A stretch of 64,000 nucleotides of DNA. Source: VBAS01 sp963773465. GTDB taxonomy: Bacteria > Bacteroidota > Bacteroidia > Chitinophagales > Chitinophagaceae. The notes beneath the pieces were generated by a model, which searched no databases, was not told the DNA's origin, and saw only the letters and a program-made list of their open reading frames with translations. The stretch lies in the NCBI GenBank assembly GCA_963773465.1, contig CAVZBF010000002.1, forward strand, positions 1,364,001-1,428,000. The letters run 5' to 3'. Positions 32,150 through 41,053 of this stretch are shown in pieces; position 1 is the first letter of the stretch; each line of letters begins with the position of its first letter. Both the position numbers and the translations under genes were made by a program.

Positions 32150-34526
32150 AATAAGTTATTTTTTCCTGCACCAAACAATAAAATCTGTTGGCGTGGATTT
32201 TCCACCAAATATTTTGCTGAATCGCCCTACCCTTCTGGGCGGGGATTGAACAAAATTTTTATAAATGAGCGAGGGCCTTTGCTGAATTGCCCTGCCCTTC
32301 AGGGCAGGGACCGAATAAGATTTATGTAAATGAGGCAGGGCTTTAGCCCTTTACTCCTGAAAATGATAGTTATTTATAAACTCATTATACTCCTGTTGAA
32401 ATGTTTTCCTTTAATGATGTACTTCCTGCTTTAAAGGGCTAAAGCCCTGGATTGTAAATTACAATCTTCAGTTCACCCCGCCCTGAAGGGCGGGGCAATT
32501 AAGCAGAAGAAATTAAACGCTAGTTGCCGTTTTTTTCTTCCTGCTCCAAACAATAAAATCTGTTAGCGTGGATTTTCCACCAAATATTTTGCTCAATTGC
32601 CCTGCCCTTGAGGGCAGGGACCGAATAAGATTTATGTAAATGAGGCAGGGCTTTAGCCCTTTACTCCTGAAAATGATAGTTATCTAAAAACTCATCATAC
32701 TCTTGTTGGAATGTTTTCCTTTAATGATGTACTTCCTGTTTTAAAGGGCTAAAGCCCTGGATTGAATTACAATCTTCAGTTCACCCCGCCCTGAAGGGCG
32801 GGGCAATTAAGCGGAAGAAATTAAACGCTAGTTGCCGTTTTTTTCTTCCTGCTCCAAACAATAAAATCTGTTGGCGTGGATTTTCCACCAAATATTTTGC
32901 TGAATCGCCCTGCCCTTCTGGGCGGGGATTGAACAAAATTTTTATAAATGAGCGAGGGCCTTTGCTGAATTGCCCTGCCCTTCAGGGCAGGGACCGAATA
33001 AGATTTATGTAAATGAGGCAGGGCTTTAGCCCTTTACTCCTGAAAATGATAGTTATTTATAAACTCATTACACTCCTGTTGAAATGTTTTCCTTTAATGA
33101 TGTACTTCCTGCTTTAAAGGGCTAAAGCCCTGGATTGGAAATTACAATCTTCAGTTCACCCCGCCCTGAAGGGCGGGGCAATTAAGCGGAAGAAATTAAA
33201 CGCTAGTTGCCGTTTTTTTCTTCCTGCTCCAAACAATAAAATCTGTTGGCGTGGATTTTCCACCAAATATTTTGCTGAATCGCCCTGCCCTTCTGGGCGG
33301 GGATTGAACAAAATTTTTATAAATGAGCGAGGGCCTTTGCTGAATTGCCCTGCCCTTCAGGGCAGGGACCGAATAAGATTTATGTAAATGAGGCAGGGCT
33401 TTAGCCCTTTACTCCTGAAAATGATAGTTATTTATAAACTCATCATACTCTTGTTGGAATGTTTTCCTTTAATGATGTACTTCCTGCTTTAAAGGGCTAA
33501 AGCCCTGGATTGTAAATTACAATCTTCAGTTCACCCCGCCCTGAAGGGCGGGGCAATTAAGCAGAAGAAATTAAACGCTAGTTGCCGTTTTTTTCTTCCT
33601 GCTCCAAACAATAAAATCTGTTGGCGTGGATTTTCCACCAAATATTTTGCTGAATCGCCCTGCCCATCTGGGCGGGGATTGAACAAAATTTTTATAAATG
33701 AGCGAGGGCCTTTGCTGAATTGCCCTGCCCTTCAGGGCAGGGACCGAATAAGATTTATGTAAATGAGGCAGGGCTTTAGCCCTTTACTCCTGAAAATGAT
33801 AGTTATTTATAAACTCATCATACTCTTGTTGGAATGTTTTCCTTTGATGATGTACTTCCTGGTTTGAAATGTAACTATTGACTGCGTCAAATTGAGATTC
33901 ACCCACTGAAACGGCAAAATAATCATCTTGCCAGCCAAATTTCTCTGGCCATTTCAAATTTTTATTTGCCCAGTATGATGATTCGCCCTTAATTAGATTC
34001 ATTAGTGTGGCAATGTTTTGTTCTGCATCCATTGAAATGAAGCAGTGTAAATGATCCAGATGACCGTTAATATTAATAAGATGAATATTTTTCCCGCAAC
34101 TGTATTCTCTTATATGATCGCAGAGAAAGTCTTTATTTGTTTTATTCATAAGTGGTTTGCGATCCTTGGTGGCCCAAACGGCGTGGATCAGCAATTTTAT
34201 AAAAGGCATGATCTTTTGTTTTAAAGGGCTAAAGCCCTGGATCGGAATTTACAGTTTTCAGTTCACCCCGCCCTGAGGGGCGGGGCAATTAAGCAGAAGA
34301 AATTTAACGGTAGTTGCCGTTTTTTTCTTCTTCTCCAAACAATAAAATCTGTTAGCGAGGTTTTTTCACCAAACATTTTGGTGAATCGCCCTGCCCTTCA
34401 AAGCGGGGATTGAATAAAATCTTTATAAAATGAGCGAGGGCCTTTGGTGAATTGCCCTGCCCTTCAGGGCAGGGATTGATAAGATTTATATAAATGAGGT
34501 AGGGCTTTAGCCCTTTACTTCTCACA
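32150..34526. repeat. Tandem array of RAYT-derived REP elements (period 375 bp)
   Basis: The landmark CAATAAAATCTGTT begins at 32176, 32551, 32859, 33234, 33609 and 34340: spacings 375, 308, 375, 375 and 731 bp. Each unit holds a 35-bp copy of the dinB tail, hairpins CCCTGCCCTTCAGGGCAGGG and CCCCGCCCTGAAGGGCGGGG, inverted CAGGGCTTTAGCCCTTTA sequences, and the last 24 codons of a transposase. The 731-bp unit carries the whole transposase. The others lack the same 356 bp of it, and the 308-bp unit also lacks one hairpin segment of 67 bp. A partial copy ends the array near 34526. Confidence 0.92.
33784..34209 (-). CDS. REP-associated tyrosine transposase (RAYT; Y1/IS200-like)
   Basis: The 141-residue HUH-superfamily enzyme starts MPFIKLLIHAVWATKDRKPL. 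The metal-binding HUH motif is HLDHLHCFISM (near residue 50), with the core HLH, and the catalytic Tyr lies in DAVNSYISNQEVHH (near 116). The Y1 domain is complete and ends NNYHFQE. The size and lack of accessory genes fit RAYTs, which act on REP hairpins, rather than IS200. The gene is bracketed by inverted CAGGGCTTTAGCCCTTTA (33769-33787 and its complement about 34221-34239), and outside these by GC-rich hairpins, the expected REPtron layout. It is embedded in an array of its own deletion derivatives. Confidence 0.92.
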   Translation of the reverse strand: MPFIKLLIHAVWATKDRKPLMNKTNKDFLCDHIREYSCGKNIHLININGHLDHLHCFISMDAEQNIATLMNLIKGESSYWANKNLKWPEKFGWQDDYFAVSVGESQFDAVNSYISNQEVHHQRKTFQQEYDEFINNYHFQE

Positions 34527-34601
34527 GGATTTTAATTACTGAGCAGCCAGCCTTTGAAAAACGGTTAACTACATTGAGCACAAAAAGAAATTTTTGTCAA
34601 G

Positions 34602-35012
34602 TCATTTTTTACCGTTTATTTTCACTTTAACCACTGTAAGTTGACTTGAGTTGCCATTGGAATTCCAGAATAAGTAAATAATTTTTCCAATCACTTTATA
34701 CCAATACTCCCGGTTAATACTCTTAAAGTTTGCAGCCACTACTTCCGTACCTCGCTGGCTAATTTTAACGGAAACAATCTGTGATACCTGGGATGCCTCG
34801 CCTGGCAAAGTTAATGCAGCAGTCAAAATTTTGGACTCATTACCAGGTTGCCATTGAATGTTATCATATACATACTCATATTCCCCGGTTGCTTGACTTT
34901 TTTGGTTGAAATGTGATAAGCAAGACACAAACAAAAAAATAATAAAGCTAACCGCGATTAATTTGTATCTGCATATAGAGAGAAATGCCAGCATGAAAAA
35001 TCTCTTTTTCAT
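34602..35012 (-). CDS. Small lipoprotein of unknown function
   Basis: The 136-residue protein starts MKKRFFMLAFLSICRYKLIAV. Lipobox FLFVSC gives a lipid-anchored Cys near residue 31. The mature region is beta-rich (YEYVYDNIQWQPGNESKILT, VKISQRGTEVVAANFKSIN, QLTVVKVKINGKK). No family is recognised. It sits between the repeat array and dinB on the same strand as dinB. Confidence 0.55.
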   Translation of the reverse strand: MKKRFFMLAFLSICRYKLIAVSFIIFLFVSCLSHFNQKSQATGEYEYVYDNIQWQPGNESKILTAALTLPGEASQVSQIVSVKISQRGTEVVAANFKSINREYWYKVIGKIIYLFWNSNGNSSQLTVVKVKINGKK

Positions 35013-35058
35013 ACCCTATAGTTTTCCTAAAGGTATAAAACCTGAGCGCAGCCAGCTC

Positions 35059-35550
35059 TTATTTCTTCCTGCTCCAGACAATAAAATCTGTTGGTGGTAT
35101 TTTTTCGATGCCTAACTGGCGAAGCATATTTACTAATTGTCCCCGGTGATAGGTGCCATGATTAAAAACATGCAGCATCATTTGAAAGATAGGCTGCTTA
35201 AAAGATTCTTTTTTTTGATTGTAGTATTGAAACACATGATCGAGTACTGGTTCAGTTGCTGTGCTTACCCACTCCTGCCATTGCTGGTTTTGTTGTAACA
35301 AACCATTGGCAACATCTTTCATAGATGAATTGAAATTATCGCTGGGCCGGATGATCCGCTCATGCAACTTCATGCGCTGCCACCAGATACTTTCTGCATC
35401 CCACATGTGAAATATGGTTGTATATAAACTTCTAAAACTGCTCGGTACTTCTTGTTTTTGCTTTTCTTCTGGTAAACCAAGAATTATTTCCAGTAATTTT
35501 TGATTGGCCCAAATATTATAAGCAGCCAATTGAGAAAGAAGATCTTTCAT
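35059..35550 (-). CDS. DinB-family four-helix-bundle protein
   Basis: From MKDLLSQLAAYNIWANQKLL the protein has 163 residues, the normal length. DinB/YfiT-like proteins are metal-binding four-helix bundles, often thiol transferases. The metal His residues are visible in TTIFHMWDAESIWWQRM (near 55) and VFNHGTYHRGQLVNML (two His near 135-139). The C-terminus IEKIPPTDFIVWSRKK is the stretch that has been duplicated at 31657 and, as DNA, in every unit of the array. The activity is unknown; DinB here is not the DNA polymerase IV gene. Confidence 0.88.
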   Translation of the reverse strand: MKDLLSQLAAYNIWANQKLLEIILGLPEEKQKQEVPSSFRSLYTTIFHMWDAESIWWQRMKLHERIIRPSDNFNSSMKDVANGLLQQNQQWQEWVSTATEPVLDHVFQYYNQKKESFKQPIFQMMLHVFNHGTYHRGQLVNMLRQLGIEKIPPTDFIVWSRKK

Positions 35551-35668
35551 GGTTCGATTGCTTGGTAGTGATGTATGTGCGGCTTTTACAGCTGAAGATG
35601 AAATCATTTACATTTGATACCAATAGTTATCAGTATCAGCTATCAAATTTCTTACTTCAAAATTTAAT

Positions 35669-36892
35669 ATGGATAAAAGTTTTCCACTTTCCGGTTTTGG
35701 CTCGGCTGCATTGCATGCCGGCCATACGCAGGACCCGCTGTATGCACATGTTACTCCTATTTATGCCTCATCAACGTTCGTTTATGATGAAGCAGAGCAG
35801 GGAATGCGTCGCTTCAGCGGCGAAGAAGAAGGTTATATCTATAGCCGCTGGGGCAACCCCAATTTTACCGAAGCAGAAAATAAGATTGCCGCTCTTGAAG
35901 CATTTGGGTTAAAAGATGCTTCAGGAAATCCATTGCAATTGAAAGCATTTCTTCATGCTTCAGGAATGGCAGCATTAACGACATTAATGATCAGCAGTCT
36001 GAAAAAAGGCGACAAGATACTTTCTCATTATTCTTTATACAGCGGGTTGGAAGAGTTGATAACAAGAATCCTTCCGCAGTTTGGTGTAGAGCCGGTAATT
36101 GTTGATCTCAGGGATTTGAATAAAGCAAGAGAAGCTATCAAAGCAAATCCTGAAATAAAAATGATGTACCTGGAAACGCCGGCTAATCCAACAATTCAAT
36201 GTGTTGACCTGGAAGAACTGACAAAAATCGCCAAAGCAAACAATCTTCTTGTTGCGGTTGATAACACGTTTGCTACTCCTTATTTACAACAACCTTTCCA
36301 ATACGGTGTTGATTTTGTTTTTCACAGCACTACAAAATTCTTAAACGGGCACGGAACGGCGATCGGCGGGGTTTTATTAGGAAAAGATTTGGAAAGAATG
36401 AATGGGCCTGTTAAAAAAACTTACCGGATACTTGGGGTAAACAGCAATCCTTTCGATGCATTTCTTTTAAACCTTGGAATGAAAACTCTTGAACTCCGGA
36501 TGGAGCGTCATTGTTTTAATGCAATGAAAATTGCTGAATATTTGAATGGGCATTCGGCCATCGGCAAAGTTAATTATGCCGGTCTCGCTTCCCATCCTGA
36601 TCATAAAGTAGCGATGAAACAAATGAAACACGGCGGTGGCATGTTAAGTTTTGAAATGAAAAATGGATTAAGAGCCAGTATTGATTTTATGAATAAACTT
36701 AAAATGTGTGTACGCACAGTTTCATTGGGCACGGCGGAAAGCATTCTTTGTCATCCCGCATCCATGACGCATGCCGCCACTCCAAAAGAAAGTCGTGAAA
36801 AATACGGCATCACCGACGGATTGATAAGAATGAGCGTAGGATTGGAAAACATACAGGATATATTGAATGATCTTGAGCAGTCATTAAATTGA
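35669..36892 (+). CDS. Cys/Met-metabolism PLP-dependent enzyme (methionine gamma-lyase / cystathionine gamma-synthase-like)
   Basis: The 407-residue protein is a complete member of the Cys/Met metabolism PLP family. Seen: GFGSAALHAGHTQDP, TPIYASSTFVYD, the YSRWGNPNFTEAE motif (Tyr and Arg of the phosphate site), LHASGMAAL, YLETPANPTIQ, VDNTFATPYLQQP and the PLP-binding Lys in HSTTKFLNGHG (near 215). The C-terminal RMSVGLENIQDILNDLEQ is typical. Methionine gamma-lyase and cystathionine gamma-synthase share these residues, so the reaction is not fixed. It is divergent from dinB and has no operon partner. Confidence 0.9.
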   Translation: MDKSFPLSGFGSAALHAGHTQDPLYAHVTPIYASSTFVYDEAEQGMRRFSGEEEGYIYSRWGNPNFTEAENKIAALEAFGLKDASGNPLQLKAFLHASGMAALTTLMISSLKKGDKILSHYSLYSGLEELITRILPQFGVEPVIVDLRDLNKAREAIKANPEIKMMYLETPANPTIQCVDLEELTKIAKANNLLVAVDNTFATPYLQQPFQYGVDFVFHSTTKFLNGHGTAIGGVLLGKDLERMNGPVKKTYRILGVNSNPFDAFLLNLGMKTLELRMERHCFNAMKIAEYLNGHSAIGKVNYAGLASHPDHKVAMKQMKHGGGMLSFEMKNGLRASIDFMNKLKMCVRTVSLGTAESILCHPASMTHAATPKESREKYGITDGLIRMSVGLENIQDILNDLEQSLN

Positions 36893-36960
36893 ACATTGAG
36901 CATTGAAGATTTAATAACAGTAAAAAATGCTCAATGCTCAACTATCAATTTTCAATTGAT
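36893..36960. repeat. Short inverted repeat (GAGCATTGAA / TGCTCAATGCTCAA)
   Basis: TTGAACATTGAGCATTGAAG is followed by TGCTCAATGCTCAACTATC, a self-complementary pair of quasi-repeated words just after the stop at 36892. It may form a transcript-end hairpin. Confidence 0.55.
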
Positions 36961-37003
36961 TAGACTCCTTATCTTTAATTGTCATTACACCAAAACTAAG
37001 TTT

Positions 37004-38800
37004 ATGAAAAGAATTTTCTTTGTTTTATTTCTTCTTCTTTCTGTAAAGTCGTTTACCCAACTACCAACCGATCCGAGGCTTAAAGGACTTGATACTTTTG
37101 CATTAAGACTTTTAAAGGAATGGAATGCACCCGGTGTTACAATTGCCGTAGTTGAAAAAAACAAAGTCATCTATACAGGTGGTTTTGGTTATCGTGACTA
37201 TGAAAAAAAATTACCTGTCACTGAAAACACATTATTCGCAATTGGTTCCTGTACCAAAGCATTTACTGCTTCTATACTTGGCATGCTGGAAAAAGAAGGA
37301 AAGCTAAGCCTTGATAAACCGGTAAGAGATTATTTACCCGAATTAGTTTTTAAAAATGAATACACCAATAAACATGCAACACTGCGTGACATGATGTGTC
37401 ATCGCACGGGTCTGCCTCGTCATGATTATTCATGGTATGGATCAACAGCAAGCCGTAAGGAGTTGCTTGAACGGGTGCAATACCAGGAACCTGCCTTCGA
37501 ACTAAGAGAAAAATACCAGTATAATAATTTTATGTTTATGGCGCAGGGCCTGGTAATTGAAAAGATTACGGATAAAAGCTGGGAAGAAAACATGCAGGAA
37601 AAAATTTTTAAGCCGCTGGGAATGACTAAAACCAATCTATCAGTTGTTGATATGGAAAAATCCGCAGATCGTTCATTGGCTTATTCATCTGAAAACAATA
37701 AGATCAAAGCAATTCCTTATCGGAATATCGATGCGATCGGGCCTGCGGGTTCAATAAACAGTTGCGCAAAGGATATGGCCAACTGGCTTATAACATGGAT
37801 CAACGATGGAAAATTTAATGGCAAAGAAATTATTCCTTCGAGCTATCGGGCACAGGCAATCACTGCGCAAATATCACCGGGTGGCGGTTTGCCAGGTGCT
37901 GAAAATCCCGATCTGCACATGAGTGGATATGGATTAGCATGGGGCATTAGCAGTTATCGCGGTCATTATCGTGTAGAACACAGTGGCGGCATCGATGGTT
38001 TTATTACATCTACTTCTTTTTTTCCGTCTGATAGTATCGGCATTTTTGTAGTAAGCAACCAGGGTACACCAACTACAAGCATCAGGAATTTTATTGCAGA
38101 CCGGATGCTCAGACTTTCTTACCGGCCATGGGGCAAAACTGCATTGGCCGATAAGTTAAAAGCTGATTCAACTGCAAAAACAATTCCGAATAATGATAGC
38201 ATCAATCAAAAGCCCGGTACAAAATATTCTCATGCAATGGAAGATTACTCAGGTGAATTTGAAAACAAAGGTTATGGCGTGATAAAAATATTCAGGGAAA
38301 AAGATACTACATGGGTTGATTATAATGAGGCAGGTAAAAGAACGAAAAGTTACCTGGAGCATTATCATTATGATGTTTTCAGGATCCGTTCCACTGAAGA
38401 AACTGAAAATCCTAAAGATGCGCCCAAGCTCCGGTTCAATACCAATGAGAAAGGAAGCATTGCATCATTAGAAATACAAATGGAGCCTGCAGTAAAAGAC
38501 ATCATGTTTGATAAGCTGTCGCCCACTATAAATAAAAATGAATTGCAGAAATATGTTGGCAACTATGATCTGAGCGGAGCAACAGTGAGAGTATATATTA
38601 AGGGCGACAAAACTTTAATGGTGTTGTTGCCCGATCAACCGGATTATGAGTTGGCGCCGGCGAAAAAAGATGAGTTTGATATAAAGGTAGCAAAAGGGTA
38701 TAGTGTAAAATTTGAAGTAAATGAAAAGAATGAAGTGCTTAGTATGACATTTGTTCAACCCAATGGAAATTTTAAAGCAACAAGAAAGAACCAGCATTAA
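37004..38800 (+). CDS. Secreted serine hydrolase (class C beta-lactamase/penicillin-binding fold)
   Basis: Starting MKRIFFVLFLLLSVKSFTQ (signal peptide), the protein has about 598 residues. The catalytic Ser-X-X-Lys is GSCTKAFTA (near residue 80). Tyr-X-Asn is YNNFMFMAQG, and the KTG-equivalent is HSGGIDGF near 330. The beta-lactamase domain spans about 30-370. The remainder (380-598) is a beta-rich domain of the type found C-terminal to such hydrolases (DUF3471-like; YSGEFENKGYGVIKIF, YVGNYDLSGATVRVYIK). Substrates may be peptides or esters; the family does not tell. It starts 112 bp after the PLP-enzyme stop and ends 21 bp before the amidohydrolase start, so it is probably co-transcribed with that gene. 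Confidence 0.92.
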   Translation: MKRIFFVLFLLLSVKSFTQLPTDPRLKGLDTFALRLLKEWNAPGVTIAVVEKNKVIYTGGFGYRDYEKKLPVTENTLFAIGSCTKAFTASILGMLEKEGKLSLDKPVRDYLPELVFKNEYTNKHATLRDMMCHRTGLPRHDYSWYGSTASRKELLERVQYQEPAFELREKYQYNNFMFMAQGLVIEKITDKSWEENMQEKIFKPLGMTKTNLSVVDMEKSADRSLAYSSENNKIKAIPYRNIDAIGPAGSINSCAKDMANWLITWINDGKFNGKEIIPSSYRAQAITAQISPGGGLPGAENPDLHMSGYGLAWGISSYRGHYRVEHSGGIDGFITSTSFFPSDSIGIFVVSNQGTPTTSIRNFIADRMLRLSYRPWGKTALADKLKADSTAKTIPNNDSINQKPGTKYSHAMEDYSGEFENKGYGVIKIFREKDTTWVDYNEAGKRTKSYLEHYHYDVFRIRSTEETENPKDAPKLRFNTNEKGSIASLEIQMEPAVKDIMFDKLSPTINKNELQKYVGNYDLSGATVRVYIKGDKTLMVLLPDQPDYELAPAKKDEFDIKVAKGYSVKFEVNEKNEVLSMTFVQPNGNFKATRKNQH

Positions 38801-38820
38801 CAAGATTAAAAGGATTTTTG

Positions 38821-40509
38821 ATGAAAAATTATCTACCATTCACGTTCATCGTTTCAATTTTTATTTTTATTTCCTGTAATCAGGAAGGTGAAAAATATGA
38901 CGTTATCATTCGCAACGGAATGATCTTTGACGGCAATGGTGGCGAGCCTTTCAAAGGAGACATTGGATTAGCAGGCGATACAATTGCTTTTATTGGTGAT
39001 CTTTCAAAAGCTTCTGCAAAAAATGAAATTGATGCAAAAGGAAATGCTGTCGCTCCCGGCTTTATTAATATGCTTAGCTGGGCCAATGAATCATTGATTG
39101 AAGACGGAAGAAGCCAAAGTGATATCCGGCAAGGTGTAACCTTAGAAGTGATGGGTGAAGGATGGAGTATGGGACCACTGAACGCTACAATGAAAGAAAG
39201 AGAACAAAAATCACAGGGAGATATTAAATATAAAATTGAGTGGAACACCCTTGGTGAATATTTAAATTTTCTTGAAAAGAAAGGTGTCAGTTGTAACGTT
39301 TCATCGTTTGTCGGTGCTACCACGGTAAGAGATTATGTAATTGGTGAAGGTAACCGTGAACCCTCGTCTGCCGAACTTGATTCAATGCGCATGCTTGTGA
39401 GGCTGGCAATGGAAGAAGGGGCATTGGGTGTTGGCTCATCTCTTATTTATCCTCCTGCATTTTTTGCAAAGACAGAAGAGCTGATCGGGCTCTGCAAAGA
39501 AGCTTCGAAATACGGTGGCTCTTACATTAGCCACATGCGTAGTGAAGGAAATAAATTTTATGAAGCAGTGGAAGAATTGATCCGCATTGCTAAAGAAGCA
39601 AATGTTCACGGAGAAATTTATCATTTAAAAGCAGCCGGAAAAGATAACTGGAATAAACTCGATAGCGTAATCAGAAGAATAGAAAGAGCAAGAAATGAGG
39701 GGGTCGATGTTTCCGCAAATATGTACACCTATATTGCAGGAGCTACCGGTATGACAGCCGCCTTTCCACCATCATTACAGGACGGCGGCTTTGGAAAACT
39801 GAGAGAAAGGCTGATGGATCAAAACATCCGTGCAGCAATGAAAATAGCAATGAACACAAATGCAACCGACTGGGAAAATCTTTACCATGGTGCCGGTGGT
39901 GCTGAAAATGTTTTGCTATTAAGCTTTAAACAGGATTCACTAAAAAAATATACGGGTAAGTCATTAGCTGACGTTGCAAAAATAAGAGGAACATCTCCTG
40001 AAGAAACTGCAATGGACCTGATCATACAAGACAGCACAAGAGTTGGGGTAGCTTATTTTTTAATGAATGAAGAGAATGTAAAGAAACAGGTGGCCATTCC
40101 ATGGGTAAGTTTTGGCAGCGATGAAGGCTCTTATACGAACGAAGGTGTTTTTCTGAAATCAAATCCGCATCCAAGAGCTTATGGCAATTTTGCAAGGGTG
40201 TTGGGAAAATATTCACGTGATGAAAAATTAATCTCTTTACAGGAAGCTATTCGAAAACTTTCAAAACTTCCTGCCACCAATCTTAAAATTCAAAATCGTG
40301 GCGAACTAAAAATTGGCAACTATGCGGACATTGTGATCTTCGATCCCGCAAAAGTGAACGACAATGCCACGTTTGATAAGCCACATCAATATGCAGTGGG
40401 GATGATCCATGTTTTTGTCAATGGTGTGCAGGTGCTGAAAAATGGTGATCATACCGGTGCAAAGCCGGGACGATTTGTGAAAGGACCCGGTTATAGAATT
40501 AATAATTAA
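38821..40509 (+). CDS. Amidohydrolase-family lipoprotein (D-aminoacylase-like, lacking the first HxH)
   Basis: The 562-residue protein has lipobox FISC after MKNYLPFTFIVSIFIF. It is related to N-acyl-D-amino-acid deacylases: YDVIIRNGMIFDGNGGEPF, YISHMRSEGNKFYEAVEEL, GEIYHLKAAGKDNWNK, PWVSFGSDEGSY and the terminal IGNYADIVIFDPAKV. The N-terminal metal site, normally DxHTHxD after APGFI, reads APGFINMLSWANESL, so the first two His ligands are absent. A one-metal mechanism or a non-canonical activity is therefore possible. The downstream His and Asp are kept. It follows the serine hydrolase by 21 bp; the pair could serve peptide or amide turnover (inference). Confidence 0.85.
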   Translation: MKNYLPFTFIVSIFIFISCNQEGEKYDVIIRNGMIFDGNGGEPFKGDIGLAGDTIAFIGDLSKASAKNEIDAKGNAVAPGFINMLSWANESLIEDGRSQSDIRQGVTLEVMGEGWSMGPLNATMKEREQKSQGDIKYKIEWNTLGEYLNFLEKKGVSCNVSSFVGATTVRDYVIGEGNREPSSAELDSMRMLVRLAMEEGALGVGSSLIYPPAFFAKTEELIGLCKEASKYGGSYISHMRSEGNKFYEAVEELIRIAKEANVHGEIYHLKAAGKDNWNKLDSVIRRIERARNEGVDVSANMYTYIAGATGMTAAFPPSLQDGGFGKLRERLMDQNIRAAMKIAMNTNATDWENLYHGAGGAENVLLLSFKQDSLKKYTGKSLADVAKIRGTSPEETAMDLIIQDSTRVGVAYFLMNEENVKKQVAIPWVSFGSDEGSYTNEGVFLKSNPHPRAYGNFARVLGKYSRDEKLISLQEAIRKLSKLPATNLKIQNRGELKIGNYADIVIFDPAKVNDNATFDKPHQYAVGMIHVFVNGVQVLKNGDHTGAKPGRFVKGPGYRINN

Positions 40510-40528
40510 CAATTAAAAATTAATAATT

Positions 40529-41053
40529 GTGATTCATATTCGAAGAGCGGTTAAAGAAGATTGTCCCCGATTATTGGAACTAATAACTGAATTGGCAGTT
40601 TATGAAAAAGCACCCAACGAAGTAACGGTTTCATTGGATCATTTTACCGAAAGCGGTTTTGGAAAAACGCCTGTATGGTGGGCATTCGTAGCAACTGAGC
40701 AAAAGGCGGAGTCTAACTCTCCTTCTCCTTCGGAGAGGCAACTGAGCGAAGCGAAAGTTGGGAACGAAGTTCGGGAGGGTGAGGTTTTGGGTTTTGCTCT
40801 TTACTACGTTCGCTATTCTACATGGAAAGGGCAAAGAATGTATCTGGAAGATATTATTGTAACAGAAGAGGCGAGAGGAAAAGGAATTGGAAAATTGCTG
40901 ATGGATCGTTTAATAGAAGAAGCAAAAGAAAAAAAATTCAGCGGCATCATGTGGCAGGTGCTTGAATGGAATGAACCTGCTATTAATTTTTACAAAAAAT
41001 ATTACAACGCTAATTTTGATCCTGAGTGGGTGAACTGCAGTCTTAATGTATAA
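40529..41053 (+). CDS. GNAT acetyltransferase with an in-frame repeat insertion
   Basis: The GTG-started 174-residue protein carries the GNAT acetyl-CoA fold: IRRAVKEDCPRLLELI, the core ALYYVRYSTWKGQRMYLEDI, the pyrophosphate loop TEEARGKGIGKLLM (RGKGIG near 120) and WNEPAINFYKKYYNA. It resembles diamine N-acetyltransferases of the SSAT group, but the substrate is not proven. About 26 residues (around 53-78, AESNSPSPSERQLSEAKVGN and on) interrupt the beta strands before GFALYYVRYSTW, where the family normally has a short loop. Their DNA contains CTCTCCTTCTCC and CGGAGAG, the intergenic hairpin repeat. The frame is kept. Confidence 0.88.
   Translation: MIHIRRAVKEDCPRLLELITELAVYEKAPNEVTVSLDHFTESGFGKTPVWWAFVATEQKAESNSPSPSERQLSEAKVGNEVREGEVLGFALYYVRYSTWKGQRMYLEDIIVTEEARGKGIGKLLMDRLIEEAKEKKFSGIMWQVLEWNEPAINFYKKYYNANFDPEWVNCSLNV

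Noticed and set aside
32150..34526. CRISPR or rRNA-like repeat array
   Set aside because: Units contain transposase codons and REP hairpins; the 375-bp period and internal deletion explain it.
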